A stretch of 39,410 bases of DNA, from NCBI RefSeq assembly GCF_937129525.1, contig NZ_CAKZNK010000062.1, positions 1-39,410 of the forward strand, written 5' to 3'. The notes under the pieces are model-generated. The model ran no database searches. It worked only from the letters and a program-made list of their open reading frames with translations, and had not been told where the DNA came from. This document shows, piece by piece, positions 25,746 through 34,458 of this stretch. Each line of letters starts with the position of its first letter. Within the stretch, counting starts at the first letter, position 1. The translations under genes and the position numbers were made by a program. This DNA comes from an uncultured Chloroflexus sp. GTDB taxonomy: Bacteria > Chloroflexota > Chloroflexia > Chloroflexales > Chloroflexaceae.

Positions 25746-26122
25746 TCGGTAGCTCAGACCGACCAGTGCCTGGCCACAAGCAGACTCTGCTCAACAACCA
25801 AACCCATTAGAATACTTCTGAACCAGCGCCAATAGAGCTTGCGCCAGATCCGGCCAGTTTGCCTGCGACGCAAAGCGATATACCAGCAACTAACTCTTCA
25901 TGATCGGTACAGCTACCGGCAAACGCTGGTGAGCGCTAGATGATGCGCTGCCTCGCGTGGCAATCAAATAACAAACCGTAATTGACGATAGAGTCAGGGC
26001 TGCCAGCGCAGCAAACTCATCATTGCGTGTCATGCAGAGCGTCAAAGCTGCCAGCACACTCTATGCCATCGTTGCGCATAGATGATACTCTGCGCGCGGT
26101 GATGTCTGCAGAGGCAGTTGCT
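25746..26122. other. gap with a possible gene remnant
   Basis: Between hyi and the frameshifted membrane gene no intact gene is seen. On the minus strand 25901-25791 an ATG is followed by AAG AGT, a TAG, and then an open stretch reading LLVYRFASQANWPDLAQALL and onward to a stop at 25791; its composition looks protein-like, suggesting a decayed short gene or 3' fragment. Confidence 0.3.
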
Positions 26123-26905
26123 TCAAGAATCCAGATACATTCCCGACTGAATGACATCGACTGGCAATACGCTCGAGAATTGCCGCAAATTGGCTATCGC
26201 CGTTTCAATCTTCTCTGGCTGCGACAACACGTAGAAAGAGACGGTGTCATCGGCGCAAATAACGTTATCGATGATTTTCCACTGCCCCACTCTGACCCAA
26301 TCATCGGGAATAGCGTCCTCAAACCAACTATCGTAAATGACTATCAGATCAACATTATGCTTCTGCGCCAGCTCAGCAACAAACTGGCGATTGAAAATGG
26401 CATTCTGCCTGGCTTGAGCTACCTCTATAGAACCCAGGCCAACTAAATCGATCAAGTGAATGTTGTTCAGATAGCTAATCGCGCCAATATCGTTAGCGAC
26501 AATCGTTTTATTGTTGTAATATGTCCGAATAAATCTCGCCATCTGATACTGTTGTTCGTAGATGTTTTTTACTGCAACCGGGTACCGGGTATATGCCATG
26601 CCAGTTCGGTATGCTACTGGAATCAGGCATAGCGCAATGATGATTGCAAAGGAGCTAACGCGCAGCCCTACCTGATCGAATTGCGATAAAGCAAATCGAT
26701 GAATGTGAGTGAGCAGTTGCGCAATTACAATGACTCCCATCAATATTAGATATGCCTCATAGCGAAACAAACCTGGATCGATTCGTGCAAATAAAAGATG
26801 TAGAAACAAAGTGGCAATCCAGGTCATAACCAGATAAAACTCTTTACGAAAGATTTCTTTTGATGAAGCAATATTCTGGAAGATTATTAAACATATTATA
26901 ACCAT
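26123..26905 (-). pseudogene. C-terminal part of frameshifted GT-C-like membrane protein
   Basis: This frame continues the protein begun at 27795 but is shifted by -1. It is open from about 26962, before its first ATG at 26905, through hydrophobic helices (VNYFSYLAGMVIICLIIF, MTWIATLFLHLLFA, AYLILMGVIVIAQLL, SFAIIIALCLIPVAY) and then a soluble domain of about 150 residues. That domain contains ANDIGAISYLNNIHLIDLVG, typical of the C-terminal extracytoplasmic domain of AftB-like and related GT-C membrane glycosyltransferases. There is no ribosome site of its own, so it is unlikely to be made independently. Joined to the N-part the full protein would be about 557 residues, a normal length for this type. 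Confidence 0.65.
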
Positions 26906-27795
26906 TCCAGCAAGATAAGAAAAATAGTTAACATGTTGAATAAATCTAACAAAAAATTCAAAAAACTAAAAATAGATTTATTACTCGTCAAACCTTTAAG
27001 AAAAACTGAGTTTGGTAAGAAATACCATCCCTGACCAATCGCGAAGAGACCATACGCTGCAATAGGGATCAATGCTGCGCCAACAACACTGATACTATCC
27101 AGGTAGCGGCGACGAAGTAACAGAATAACCGTCACAACCAGAATCAAAAACAGACCTTCATATCTCGTTATCGGCAGGATCGCAACCAGAAATACTAGCA
27201 ACATACGCTGCCGTGTCGTTGGCGTCTGAATGGAGATCACAGTCCAGGCATGGGCCAAAAACCAGATCGAAATGAAGCCATGCAGCGTGTGTTCCATGCC
27301 GAGGAGAGTTATGGAAGGCAACGGCACCATCAAAAGGACAAAGAAGAGCGTGATGAGCGTCAATCTCGCTTTAAGATCACGCTTCAGTAATTCGTAGCAG
27401 AGCACCAATGTCATGCTACCAAATACCAGGTTAAGCGCCAAAGGAAGCCAATCATTCACGCCAAAGATGCTATATCCAAATGCGATTAACCATGTCCACA
27501 AAGGTGATGAGGTCGTGGACGAGAAGCTGTTAGATGTAATGCCCCACACCCCTTGTTCAGCGTAATTCCGCGCAATTGCCATGTGAATGTATGTGTCATC
27601 AAGTGGATATCCAAAATGACCGCCAGTCTGCTGGAATGATAAACCGAGCAATCCAAAAGTTATTATCCAGTAAGCAAGCATTGCGACGAAAATAGGGTAT
27701 GTGTGTCGTTTAGTGCTTGCTCTCTGTGAAAGTGCTTGATCGATGTGATCGAAGTCCTGGGACAGTGGTTTTTTGATAATATTTCTTATTGACAT
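26896..27795 (-). CDS. N-terminal part of frameshifted GT-C-like membrane protein
   Basis: Polytopic membrane protein resembling lipid-linked-sugar GT-C glycosyltransferases. After a cytoplasmic lead and TM1 (about 34-54) comes GYPLDDTYIHMAIARNYAEQG, where D-D in the first external loop matches the catalytic acidic pair of GT-C enzymes such as AftB-like arabinosyltransferases; SSTTSSPLWTWLIAFGY and LPITRYEGLFL are further family-like pieces. GGAGGGAGT before the ATG at 27795 is a strong ribosome site. The frame ends at 26896, but the coding sense moves to the -1 frame near 26950-26965 at two T6 tracts. The gene is more A+T-rich than its neighbours, hinting at transfer or decay. Real mutation, sequence error or programmed frameshifting are all possible. 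Confidence 0.65.
   Translation of the reverse strand: MSIRNIIKKPLSQDFDHIDQALSQRASTKRHTYPIFVAMLAYWIITFGLLGLSFQQTGGHFGYPLDDTYIHMAIARNYAEQGVWGITSNSFSSTTSSPLWTWLIAFGYSIFGVNDWLPLALNLVFGSMTLVLCYELLKRDLKARLTLITLFFVLLMVPLPSITLLGMEHTLHGFISIWFLAHAWTVISIQTPTTRQRMLLVFLVAILPITRYEGLFLILVVTVILLLRRRYLDSISVVGAALIPIAAYGLFAIGQGWYFLPNSVFLKGLTSNKSIFSFLNFLLDLFNMLTIFLILLEWL
26950..26965 (-). other. two in-frame T_TTT_TTG slippery heptamers
   Basis: On the minus strand the zero frame reads AGT TTT TTG AAT TTT TTG. Both T_TTT_TTG heptamers (26965-26959 and 26956-26950) fit the X_XXY_YYZ form for -1 slippage, and -1 is exactly the shift needed to enter the downstream frame. Confidence 0.5.
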
Positions 27796-28464
27796 ACTCC
27801 CTCCATTGGCGGTTTAGACTTCGTATTACAATCCAGCGATCTACAATTTACAAAGATACCTCGCTATTTCAGATATTTTGGCCTTTTCAACAACAATATA
27901 TCATCTCGTCATTACCCATATATTACCAATTACCAATAAACAACATCTATTCCACGCATAACAATGGAAACTCCGCAGGCCACAGCCAATCTAAGCCCGG
28001 ACTGCCGCAAGCGTAAAAGAATCTCCACATTGATTTTCACTTAAATTTCTCTATCTAGTTCTAGACCTGGTAATATCAGACTGTTACCCGCTTGATAACA
28101 TCCGTTCACCCTTCGTCATCACCAAGACTCGGCTCCAACTACCACCAGAAACCGTACTTCGCGAAACGCAGATGCTATTCCCTGCCTGTCATCGACTGGC
28201 GCAGAGTAGAAACCCGTCAAGATTAGAATTATTTGGCTGAAGCTACAAGGTGAAAAAACTATGTGCCTGATGAATAAACGGGGACGGCTCGATTACATAT
28301 CAGCCTGGAACAGAGCTGAATCGCCAACAGCGTCATTCGGCTGGATTCTCGAAGCAAACCAGAGCTTCCAATTGATATGCATTTTATGGGTAAGCAGCTC
28401 GCTTGTTGCATGTTGCACTACTACAACGAAAGCTGTATTGAAGCGTCTAATCGTAGCTCAATGT
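27796..28464. other. A+T-rich intergenic stretch
   Basis: About 670 bases upstream of the frameshifted gene with visibly lower GC than its surroundings. Open frames at 27789-28016 and 28261-28506 have no family resemblance or ribosome site. No RNA gene or mobile element ends could be recognised; it may be decayed DNA. Confidence 0.4.
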
Positions 28465-28526
28465 AAAAAAAGATGCTGCTCTGGTCTTCAGTTTATCTGC
28501 AAATAAAAGACTCAGCGCAGCATCTT
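28465..28526 (-). terminator. intrinsic terminator of the phn operon
   Basis: On the minus strand AAGATGCTGC (28526-28517) pairs with GCAGCATCTT (28479-28470), with a nested GTCTT/AAGAC stem inside the loop, and the stem runs straight into a T-run ending at 28465. It lies 85 bases after the phnM stop. Confidence 0.8.
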
Positions 28527-28610
28527 AAACGATCCGTGAGCTACTGTTATCTGTTTTGATAGCCGATTCAATAAATGCACACGTCAGTCACCACTCCACT
28601 GCTTTCAAAC

Positions 28611-29795
28611 CTAAACCACCTGGCGCGCGACCGGCAACCCCTCATGCTGTTCGGCCCAGGTGTACACCGGGCGTCCTCCCACAAAGACCTGCTGCACTAC
28701 TGGATCCGGCATGCGACGGACAACGACCAGATCGGCAATGTAGCCGGTCTGAATTTTGCCAATGATATGGTCGAGACCGACAGCCCGCGCAGGATGGTCG
28801 CTAACCAGCGCGACAGCTTCCGGCAGACTGAGGGTATCGCGATCTGCCAGGCGGAAGACGACCGGTAGCAACGAGGCCGGATAGTAATCGGCGCAGAGCC
28901 AATCAACGACCCCTGCTTCGATTGCCGTGAGCGCGCTCAAGTTGCCACCGCTCGATTTGCCGCGCAGCACGTTCGGCGCCCCCATTCCCACAGCCATGCC
29001 CGCAGCATGCGCAGCCTGCGCTGCCGGCAAGGTGGTAGGAAACTCGGCAATCCGCACCCCGTACTCGGCCCAGCGCGACACTCGTTCGGGTGTGTCATCA
29101 TCGTGACTGGCGACCGGCAGACCGTAGCGCGTTGCCCAGGCAATGATCTGCTCAATTCGCCGCGGTATCTCCGCCTGCGCTGCCCGTTTACGCGCCAGGA
29201 TCTGATCAATTTCCGCTTCGCTACGACCACTCGTCTGCGCGACATACGTCCGAAATGCCGCTTCGGTCGTGTATTGGCCTTGACCAGGACTGTGATCCAT
29301 GATCGAAACCAGCCGGAGCAGCGGATGCCCAAGCATCGCCTGCAACGCGGTGAGACCACGATCGCTGCTTACCTCGACTCTGGCATGCACCAGATGGCGC
29401 GCGCCGCAATGTCGCTCTGCGCTCAGGCGATGGAGAAAATCGTGTGCGAAACGGTCACTGCGCACGCCGAATTCAGCATCATCGAGCGAGAGAGCATGAA
29501 ACTGACAGGTAATCCCACACCCCAGCAAGAGACGATCGGCAGCATGCAGCGCAATGCCGACATCAATCTCAACGCCGGGTCGCGGCTGAACCAGCTTTTC
29601 AATTGCATCACAGTGGAGATCGATCAGTCCCGGTAGCAAATACGCACCGTCAAGGTCAAAGTGAGGCAGGATAGGCAACTGGGGATAGCGGCCACATCCG
29701 ATAGCGCCGATCCGGCCACGCTCGACGATCAGCCACCCTTCCTCGAGCACTCGGTCGGGCAAGACAATAGTTGCATTGGTTAACAAATACTGCAC
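28611..29795 (-). CDS. phnM: PhnM, ribose 1-methylphosphonate 5-triphosphate diphosphatase
   Basis: Amidohydrolase-family enzyme removing diphosphate from alpha-D-ribose 1-methylphosphonate 5-triphosphate, giving the 5-phosphate substrate of PhnJ. The PhnM form of the metal motif, LPGLIDLHCDAIEK, is at about 54-67 (H-x-D rather than H-x-H). VASHDDDTPERV holds later metal ligands, and GAPNVLRGKSSGGNLSA and CADYYPASLL are further PhnM signatures. The 394-residue length is normal. It is the last gene of the operon, 3 bases after phnL, followed by the intrinsic terminator. No phnN, phnO or phnP follows. Confidence 0.95.
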   Translation of the reverse strand: MQYLLTNATIVLPDRVLEEGWLIVERGRIGAIGCGRYPQLPILPHFDLDGAYLLPGLIDLHCDAIEKLVQPRPGVEIDVGIALHAADRLLLGCGITCQFHALSLDDAEFGVRSDRFAHDFLHRLSAERHCGARHLVHARVEVSSDRGLTALQAMLGHPLLRLVSIMDHSPGQGQYTTEAAFRTYVAQTSGRSEAEIDQILARKRAAQAEIPRRIEQIIAWATRYGLPVASHDDDTPERVSRWAEYGVRIAEFPTTLPAAQAAHAAGMAVGMGAPNVLRGKSSGGNLSALTAIEAGVVDWLCADYYPASLLPVVFRLADRDTLSLPEAVALVSDHPARAVGLDHIIGKIQTGYIADLVVVRRMPDPVVQQVFVGGRPVYTWAEQHEGLPVARQVV

Positions 29796-29798
29796 GGC

Positions 29799-30491
29799 TT
29801 ACCTCGCTGGCTGAAATGTCCATTGTCGGTCAGCGCACGGGCCGAGACCGGACAGATCGTGCGAAACGCTGATGATAGCAGTCCCTTCAGCCTGAGCGGC
29901 ACGAATCATCGCAATCACCACCTGCTTGGTTGCTTCATCGAGGCTGGCAGTCGGCTCGTCGAGCAACAATAGCCGCGGTCGAGCGATAAAGGCGCGGGCA
30001 ATGTTGATCCGTTGCTGCTCACCGCCGCTAAAGGTGATCGGGCTGGCCTGCCAGAGTTCGGGAGCAATCCCCAATCGCTCAAGCCACTCCTTGCCGATCG
30101 CCTGCGCCGTTGCGCGATCCATCTGCTGCCGGTAGAGCGGCTCGCAGAGCACATCGAGTGCCGAAACACGCGGTAAGACACGCAAAAATTGTGAGCAGAA
30201 TCCAATCTCCCGTTCGCGAAGCTGCAAAATGACATTCTCATCAGCCTGATTCAGATCAATCCGTCCAAACTGGCGTGAAACAAACCAGATCGACCCGCTG
30301 GTCGGCAGATAGGTGCGGTAGATGCATTTCAAAATGCTTGTCTTCCCCATGCCGCTGCGACCGTGAATAAGCAGGTGTTCGCCTGCGCTCACGCTAAAAC
30401 TCACATCGCGCACGGGCGTGATGGTGCGTCCGTCGATCAGGTGCAGGGTAAATGATTTGGTGAGGTTACAAACCTCAAGCAGAGTATTCAT
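29799..30491 (-). CDS. phnL: PhnL, C-P lyase ABC-type ATPase
   Basis: ABC-ATPase-like subunit of the C-P lyase system, not a transporter. PhnL works with PhnG, PhnH and PhnI in forming ribose 1-phosphonate triphosphate from ATP and phosphonate. Walker [10 protein letters not shown] (near 44-52), then [19 protein letters not shown], which is characteristic of PhnL; signature [15 protein letters not shown]; Walker [13 protein letters not shown]; switch SVSHDL. All ATPase motifs are intact, and the 230-residue length is normal. It lies 4 bases after phnK and 3 before phnM. Confidence 0.95.
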   Translation of the reverse strand: MNTLLEVCNLTKSFTLHLIDGRTITPVRDVSFSVSAGEHLLIHGRSGMGKTSILKCIYRTYLPTSGSIWFVSRQFGRIDLNQADENVILQLREREIGFCSQFLRVLPRVSALDVLCEPLYRQQMDRATAQAIGKEWLERLGIAPELWQASPITFSGGEQQRINIARAFIARPRLLLLDEPTASLDEATKQVVIAMIRAAQAEGTAIISVSHDLSGLGPCADRQWTFQPAR

Positions 30492-30495
30492 GGCA

Positions 30496-31338
30496 TTACA
30501 ACGCTGACGAAACTAACAATTGCGTATAGGGATGCTGCGGATCTTCCAGAATCTGATCGGTAAGGCCGGCCTCAACGATGTGACCGTTCTTCATCACAAT
30601 CGTCCGGCGAGCAAGCTGACGCACAACGCCGAGGTCGTGGGAAACCAGCAGCATCGTAATCCGGTCTTCCCACTGAATTCGGCGCAGCAGATCGAGGACG
30701 CGGGCCTGTACGGAAACATCTAAGCCGCTGGTAATCTCGTCGAGCAAGAGCAGGCCAGGCCGACTTGCCAGCGCTTTGGCGATTTGCACTCGCTGAAGCA
30801 TGCCACCGCTAAAAGTTGCCGGCTCGTCATCGATCCGCTCTGGCGGCAGTTCGGTTTTGACCATCAATTCAGTCGTTCGCGCGCGTATCCGACCAAAGTG
30901 GCGCCATTCAGCCAGCAGCAGCTTTTCGGCCACGTTGCCACCGATTGAGAAGCGCATATTCAGGCCAAGTTCAGGGCGCTGATAAACGATACCGATCCGA
31001 CTGTTGCGGAACACCCGCGCTTCATATCGGTTCAGGCTGACAAGATCACGGGCCGGCTCGCCTTCGTCACGATACCAGATATGACCGCTGTCAGGCCGAA
31101 GCGCCAGATAGATCATCTGGAGCAGCGTACTCTTGCCGCTCCCACTTTCGCCGACGATACCCAATACCTCACCCGCTTCGAGCTGAATATTCACATCAAC
31201 ACAGGCCCAGACAGTGCCACAGCGCGGGCACCGCGATCGACCATTATCCGGCCCGGTCAGACGATGGCAATCCGGGCAAGTAGGGCCAAAATGTTTGTGC
31301 AAGCGCTCGACGCGCAAGAGCCAATTCTCAAGTGTCAT
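30496..31338 (-). CDS. phnK: PhnK, C-P lyase ABC-type ATPase with zinc-ribbon insertion
   Basis: ABC-ATPase subunit that docks on the PhnGHIJ core; no membrane partner. From the ATG at 31338, overlapping the phnJ stop (ATGA), it has 280 residues. After the first strand it carries a CxxC...CxxC zinc-ribbon-like insertion (C21-P-D-C24 and C37-P-R-C40, about residues 19-42) which E. coli PhnK lacks. Walker A GESGSGKST (63-71), signature FSGGMLQRVQIAKAL, Walker B LLLLDEITSGLD (Ile replaces the usual Pro after DE) and LLVSHDLGVVRQLA follow. The C-terminus DPQHPYTQLLVSSAL matches PhnK. A longer frame to 31473 lies within phnJ and is rejected. Confidence 0.93.
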   Translation of the reverse strand: MTLENWLLRVERLHKHFGPTCPDCHRLTGPDNGRSRCPRCGTVWACVDVNIQLEAGEVLGIVGESGSGKSTLLQMIYLALRPDSGHIWYRDEGEPARDLVSLNRYEARVFRNSRIGIVYQRPELGLNMRFSIGGNVAEKLLLAEWRHFGRIRARTTELMVKTELPPERIDDEPATFSGGMLQRVQIAKALASRPGLLLLDEITSGLDVSVQARVLDLLRRIQWEDRITMLLVSHDLGVVRQLARRTIVMKNGHIVEAGLTDQILEDPQHPYTQLLVSSAL

Positions 31339-32201
31339 AGCAGCGCCTCTGCCTCCGCCAGCCGTTTTGCGCAATACGCCGCATCGGAACAGGTTGAAAC
31401 CCAGCGCCCACCACTCGCATCGGGCACAAAATGGGTCGTCAGAAAGACCTGCTCGGCGCCACAGCGCGCGCACCGCTGATCGGGCTGGTATTCAGTGCGG
31501 AAGGGATAATCTTCAAACTGAAGCGGTTCTACCAACGTGTACGGTGGCACAGCGTAGATTCGTTTCTCGCGCCCGGCGCCAAACAGATAGAGCGTTTCTG
31601 CCATATGCAGTTTGGGCACATCCCAGCGCGGGATCGGCGTCGTATCCATCAGGTAGCGCCGATTGACCATCACCGGATACTGGCTGGCAATGCGTAAATC
31701 GCCGGCGCGTACCACACTCTCGTACATGTAAACCCACATTTTGCCGTAATCAGACTCGCTGTGCATTGCGGTGGCCCGTTCCAGATTCGGCTCCACCCAC
31801 CGCAGCGGATCGGCCATTGGCACTTGCAACACCAGGATCTGATCAGCGCGCAACGGTTCTTCAGGGATGCGGTGACGGGTCTGAATCAGACTTGCCGATG
31901 CAGTATCAGTGGTCGTCGCGACTCCGGTTGTGCGACCGATCAAGCGGCGGAGATTGACGGCGTTCACACTCTCATCATCGCCCTGATCGATCACTTTGAG
32001 CGTATCGTCAGGCGTGATGATCGCGAGCGTAATCTGAAGACCACCCGTGCCCCATCCACGGGCAATCGGCAGATCGCGACTGGCGAAAGGAACCAGATGT
32101 CCGGGTAGCGCGACTGCTTTGAGCAGTTTGCGACGAATTTCGCGTTTAGCGTCTTCATCGAGCAGAGCAAAGTTGTACAGTTGATCAATCTTCTCGCTCA
32201 T
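31335..32201 (-). CDS. phnJ: PhnJ, radical SAM carbon-phosphorus lyase
   Basis: Catalytic subunit that cleaves the C-P bond of ribose 1-phosphonate 5-phosphate, releasing methane or another alkane and the cyclic phosphate, using a 4Fe-4S cluster and S-adenosylmethionine. The C-terminal Cys set C244-x2-C247-x23-C271-x5-C277 corresponds to the cluster ligands plus the catalytic Cys of E. coli PhnJ. IARGWGTGGLQITL (about 46-59) is the conserved glycine-rich segment containing the glycyl-radical glycine. The 288-residue length is normal. Its ATG overlaps the phnI stop (GTATGA) with GAGGAG as ribosome site, and its stop overlaps phnK, so the core genes are translationally coupled. Confidence 0.97.
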   Translation of the reverse strand: MSEKIDQLYNFALLDEDAKREIRRKLLKAVALPGHLVPFASRDLPIARGWGTGGLQITLAIITPDDTLKVIDQGDDESVNAVNLRRLIGRTTGVATTTDTASASLIQTRHRIPEEPLRADQILVLQVPMADPLRWVEPNLERATAMHSESDYGKMWVYMYESVVRAGDLRIASQYPVMVNRRYLMDTTPIPRWDVPKLHMAETLYLFGAGREKRIYAVPPYTLVEPLQFEDYPFRTEYQPDQRCARCGAEQVFLTTHFVPDASGGRWVSTCSDAAYCAKRLAEAEALL

Positions 32202-33367
32202 ACCTGCTCCTCAAGCGCCTGATCAACAAGTTGACCAAGTCGCGTTGGACGTTGGGCCACGTGATCGCGCGCGCGATCAAGCACGCGCAGATCAGCCTCA
32301 AAGGTGACATAGTGTGGCAACTTGTAGTGCGCAACAAATCCGCTGGCCTCAATCCCATCACAATGGAGCAGCACGAACTCTTCATCAGCCGCCGGGCCAG
32401 ACTCACCGCTCAGACTACCGGCGCGCGCCTGAGTCAATACACTATCGAGAATAGCCATGCTCATCACCTTCAGCTCGCTCTGACCGAAGGCAAAGCCGTA
32501 ACCCACATTGAAACGCGGCGGCTCGTTGCTATTGACCACACTGTGCGCCTTGGAAGCCACTTCGGCCTCAGTCGCTTCAATTTCGCCGATGGTGATTGCC
32601 TCACCGGTCAGCGGGTGCGCCACCTGCACTGGGAGATAACCGTAACGCAGCTCAACGAGCGTCGGATGCGCATCGCCGTAGCCTCGCACACTGCTGTAAG
32701 CAAAGCTCATAAGACTGCTGGTGTCGGCCTGCGCCATTGCCTGCAAACGCGCGCTCCGTGGACAGGGAAACGTCAATGGTTCGCGCGTAATATCAAACGG
32801 ATCGGATGACACCGGCTCTGCCGGAATATCCACAATCATCTTTTCCTGCCGCATATAATCGGCGACTTTGGGGAAACACCCCCATTCACCGCTACGTCGA
32901 CCACCCATCTCGACCAGACGCGCATACTGTTCCGCCGCCTGAGCAACCGCCGCAACATCCTCATCGGCCAATGTGGGTTGGAGCAAGCGGATCAGGTAAT
33001 CGGTAGCCGGACCGAGAATTTGCCCGCCGGGGATGTCCTTAAAAGAGGCAGAAATGCGACGCAGGCAGAGCATATCGCGTCCCGACACCGGTAGCGAAGC
33101 TATTACCCGCGGCAACGTCGTTCGATAGGCGCGCAGCAGGAAGGCGGCTTCAATGCTATCACCTTCTGCCTGTTTAACCGCCAGCGCTGCCAGCAACGGC
33201 GCATAAAGCGCTCCTTCATGCATCGCCCGACTAACGGCGTGGCGAAGCTGGTCGCGAATCTGGGGAAGTTGAAGCGGTGTGCTCCCACCGAGCAGACGCA
33301 GGCAGGCCACCAGTTCTTCGGCGCGCGCTACAGCCTCAGAGCCACCGCGAACGGCAACATAGCCCAT
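32198..33367 (-). CDS. phnI: PhnI, C-P lyase core / nucleosidase subunit
   Basis: Subunit of the PhnGHIJ complex; PhnI carries the nucleosidase activity that, with G, H and L, attaches phosphonate to ATP-derived ribose. Typical PhnI segments: the start MGYVAVRGGSEAVARAEELV, ISASFKDIPGGQILGPATDY, and the C-terminal LLHCDGIEASGFVAHYKLPHYVTFEA. The 389-residue length matches the family. It starts 22 bases after phnH and overlaps phnJ by 4 bases. No anomaly in conserved parts is seen. Confidence 0.96.
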   Translation of the reverse strand: MGYVAVRGGSEAVARAEELVACLRLLGGSTPLQLPQIRDQLRHAVSRAMHEGALYAPLLAALAVKQAEGDSIEAAFLLRAYRTTLPRVIASLPVSGRDMLCLRRISASFKDIPGGQILGPATDYLIRLLQPTLADEDVAAVAQAAEQYARLVEMGGRRSGEWGCFPKVADYMRQEKMIVDIPAEPVSSDPFDITREPLTFPCPRSARLQAMAQADTSSLMSFAYSSVRGYGDAHPTLVELRYGYLPVQVAHPLTGEAITIGEIEATEAEVASKAHSVVNSNEPPRFNVGYGFAFGQSELKVMSMAILDSVLTQARAGSLSGESGPAADEEFVLLHCDGIEASGFVAHYKLPHYVTFEADLRVLDRARDHVAQRPTRLGQLVDQALEEQV

Positions 33368-33389
33368 ACGATCTCCCGTTCCAACATTA

Positions 33390-34022
33390 TCAATTCATCA
33401 CCAGTTCGATCTGGGTTGTGCGTGGTAAACCCAAACAGCGAGCATGTTGATCGATGACGAAGATGTCAATACCCAGCGGAAATGGTCGGCGCTGGGCGAG
33501 CGCAACCAGTTCAGGTTGCGTCAAACCCGGCAGGCCAACACCAGCCACATCTTTAATGCCCGGCCCTGTGAGACGCAGCGTTACATCGGCATCAACGGCA
33601 ATTCCCGGCACACACACGAAGAGCGTACAACTATGTTCCGGCTCAAGCAACGTACCCGCTTTCAGTTCACCGATTAGAGCCAAACAGGATGGATCATGAA
33701 ACAGGGCAAAATCGGCCAGCGCCGGCGCAACCGCTCTGGCATTAGTGCGCAACGTTATCCAGCGCGTCAGCGGATGATCGGCTGCCATCCAATCTGCATC
33801 AACGGCCTGTACAAAGCTCACCGTCTGATCAAGCAGGCTCATACACGCCGCTACTGCCGCAAGGTTTGGCTCTTTGCTATTGGAGACTGACGGCGCGCCA
33901 CTGAATGGCGGTGATGGTAATTGCCCTATCTTTCCGGGCCGGGCCAGACAATCAAGCAAGACGCGAAACGCATGACCATTAAAGCGTTCGAGAGGAGTCG
34001 GTTGAGCAGCAACTTGTGTCAT
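33390..34022 (-). CDS. phnH: PhnH, C-P lyase core subunit
   Basis: Structural subunit of the PhnGHIJ core, related in fold to PLP-dependent transferases but lacking the cofactor. The 210-residue length fits. It begins with the usual PhnH pattern of a short lead then FRVLLDCLARPGKIGQLP (family F-R-x-L-x-x-x-x-x-P-G), followed by AACMSLLDQTVSF, FALFHDP, LRLTGPGIKDV and FPLGIDIFVID. It starts 3 bases after phnG and lies 22 bases before phnI, within the operon. Confidence 0.94.
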   Translation of the reverse strand: MTQVAAQPTPLERFNGHAFRVLLDCLARPGKIGQLPSPPFSGAPSVSNSKEPNLAAVAACMSLLDQTVSFVQAVDADWMAADHPLTRWITLRTNARAVAPALADFALFHDPSCLALIGELKAGTLLEPEHSCTLFVCVPGIAVDADVTLRLTGPGIKDVAGVGLPGLTQPELVALAQRRPFPLGIDIFVIDQHARCLGLPRTTQIELVMN

Positions 34023-34025
34023 AGT

Positions 34026-34445
34026 TCAGAATGTCTCAAATTCAACCCGCGTTGCCGCGGCGGCGGCGAAACGTCGCTCGTAAGCTTCACTGAGTGTCTG
34101 ACCTAACTCGGCAATTCGAGGCCGCAGATCGGCATGCGGATCGCCCGGTATGCGCAACGCAGCATCAAGAATGGCAAGCGCCGTCGCGTGATCGGGGTTA
34201 CGACCCAGCACCATACCAAAACCAAACTGACCGGCGAGTTCCAGCCGCGTCTCAGTCACCAAGAGATCGCCGGCGTTGAAAAGCATGCCGGCTACACCGT
34301 CAACCATGCGCAACTGCACCAGCACACAACGTGGCCCGCTGATAAACGTGACTGCATCCGGCGCATAGCGCGCCAGCACCTCATCGGCCAGCGCGCAGAC
34401 CAGATGCGGCGGACTGCAACTGAGAATATGAGATACCGATAACAT
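34026..34445 (-). CDS. phnG: PhnG, C-P lyase core subunit
   Basis: Small subunit of the PhnGHIJ complex, required for the phosphonate-ribosyl transfer step. From the ATG at 34445, preceded by AGAGG at a 6-base spacer, it has 139 residues, close to the usual length. VQLRMVDGVAGMLFNAGDLLVTE and GFGMVLGRNPDHATALAILDAAL (D-H-A-x-x-x-A-x-x-D-A-L) are the hallmark PhnG segments. An in-frame ATG at 34481 lies in the end of phnE and is less likely. It follows the second permease gene by 13 bases, joining transport and lyase parts in one operon. Confidence 0.92.
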   Translation of the reverse strand: MLSVSHILSCSPPHLVCALADEVLARYAPDAVTFISGPRCVLVQLRMVDGVAGMLFNAGDLLVTETRLELAGQFGFGMVLGRNPDHATALAILDAALRIPGDPHADLRPRIAELGQTLSEAYERRFAAAAATRVEFETF

Positions 34446-34458
34446 CGTTGCCTCTACA

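Noticed and set aside
25982-26446. 154-codon plus-strand frame over the end of the frameshifted gene
   Set aside because: Mostly antisense to the conserved C-terminal domain of the membrane protein.
28261-28506. 81-codon frame before the phn terminator
   Set aside because: Runs into the terminator stem and has no ribosome site or recognisable family.
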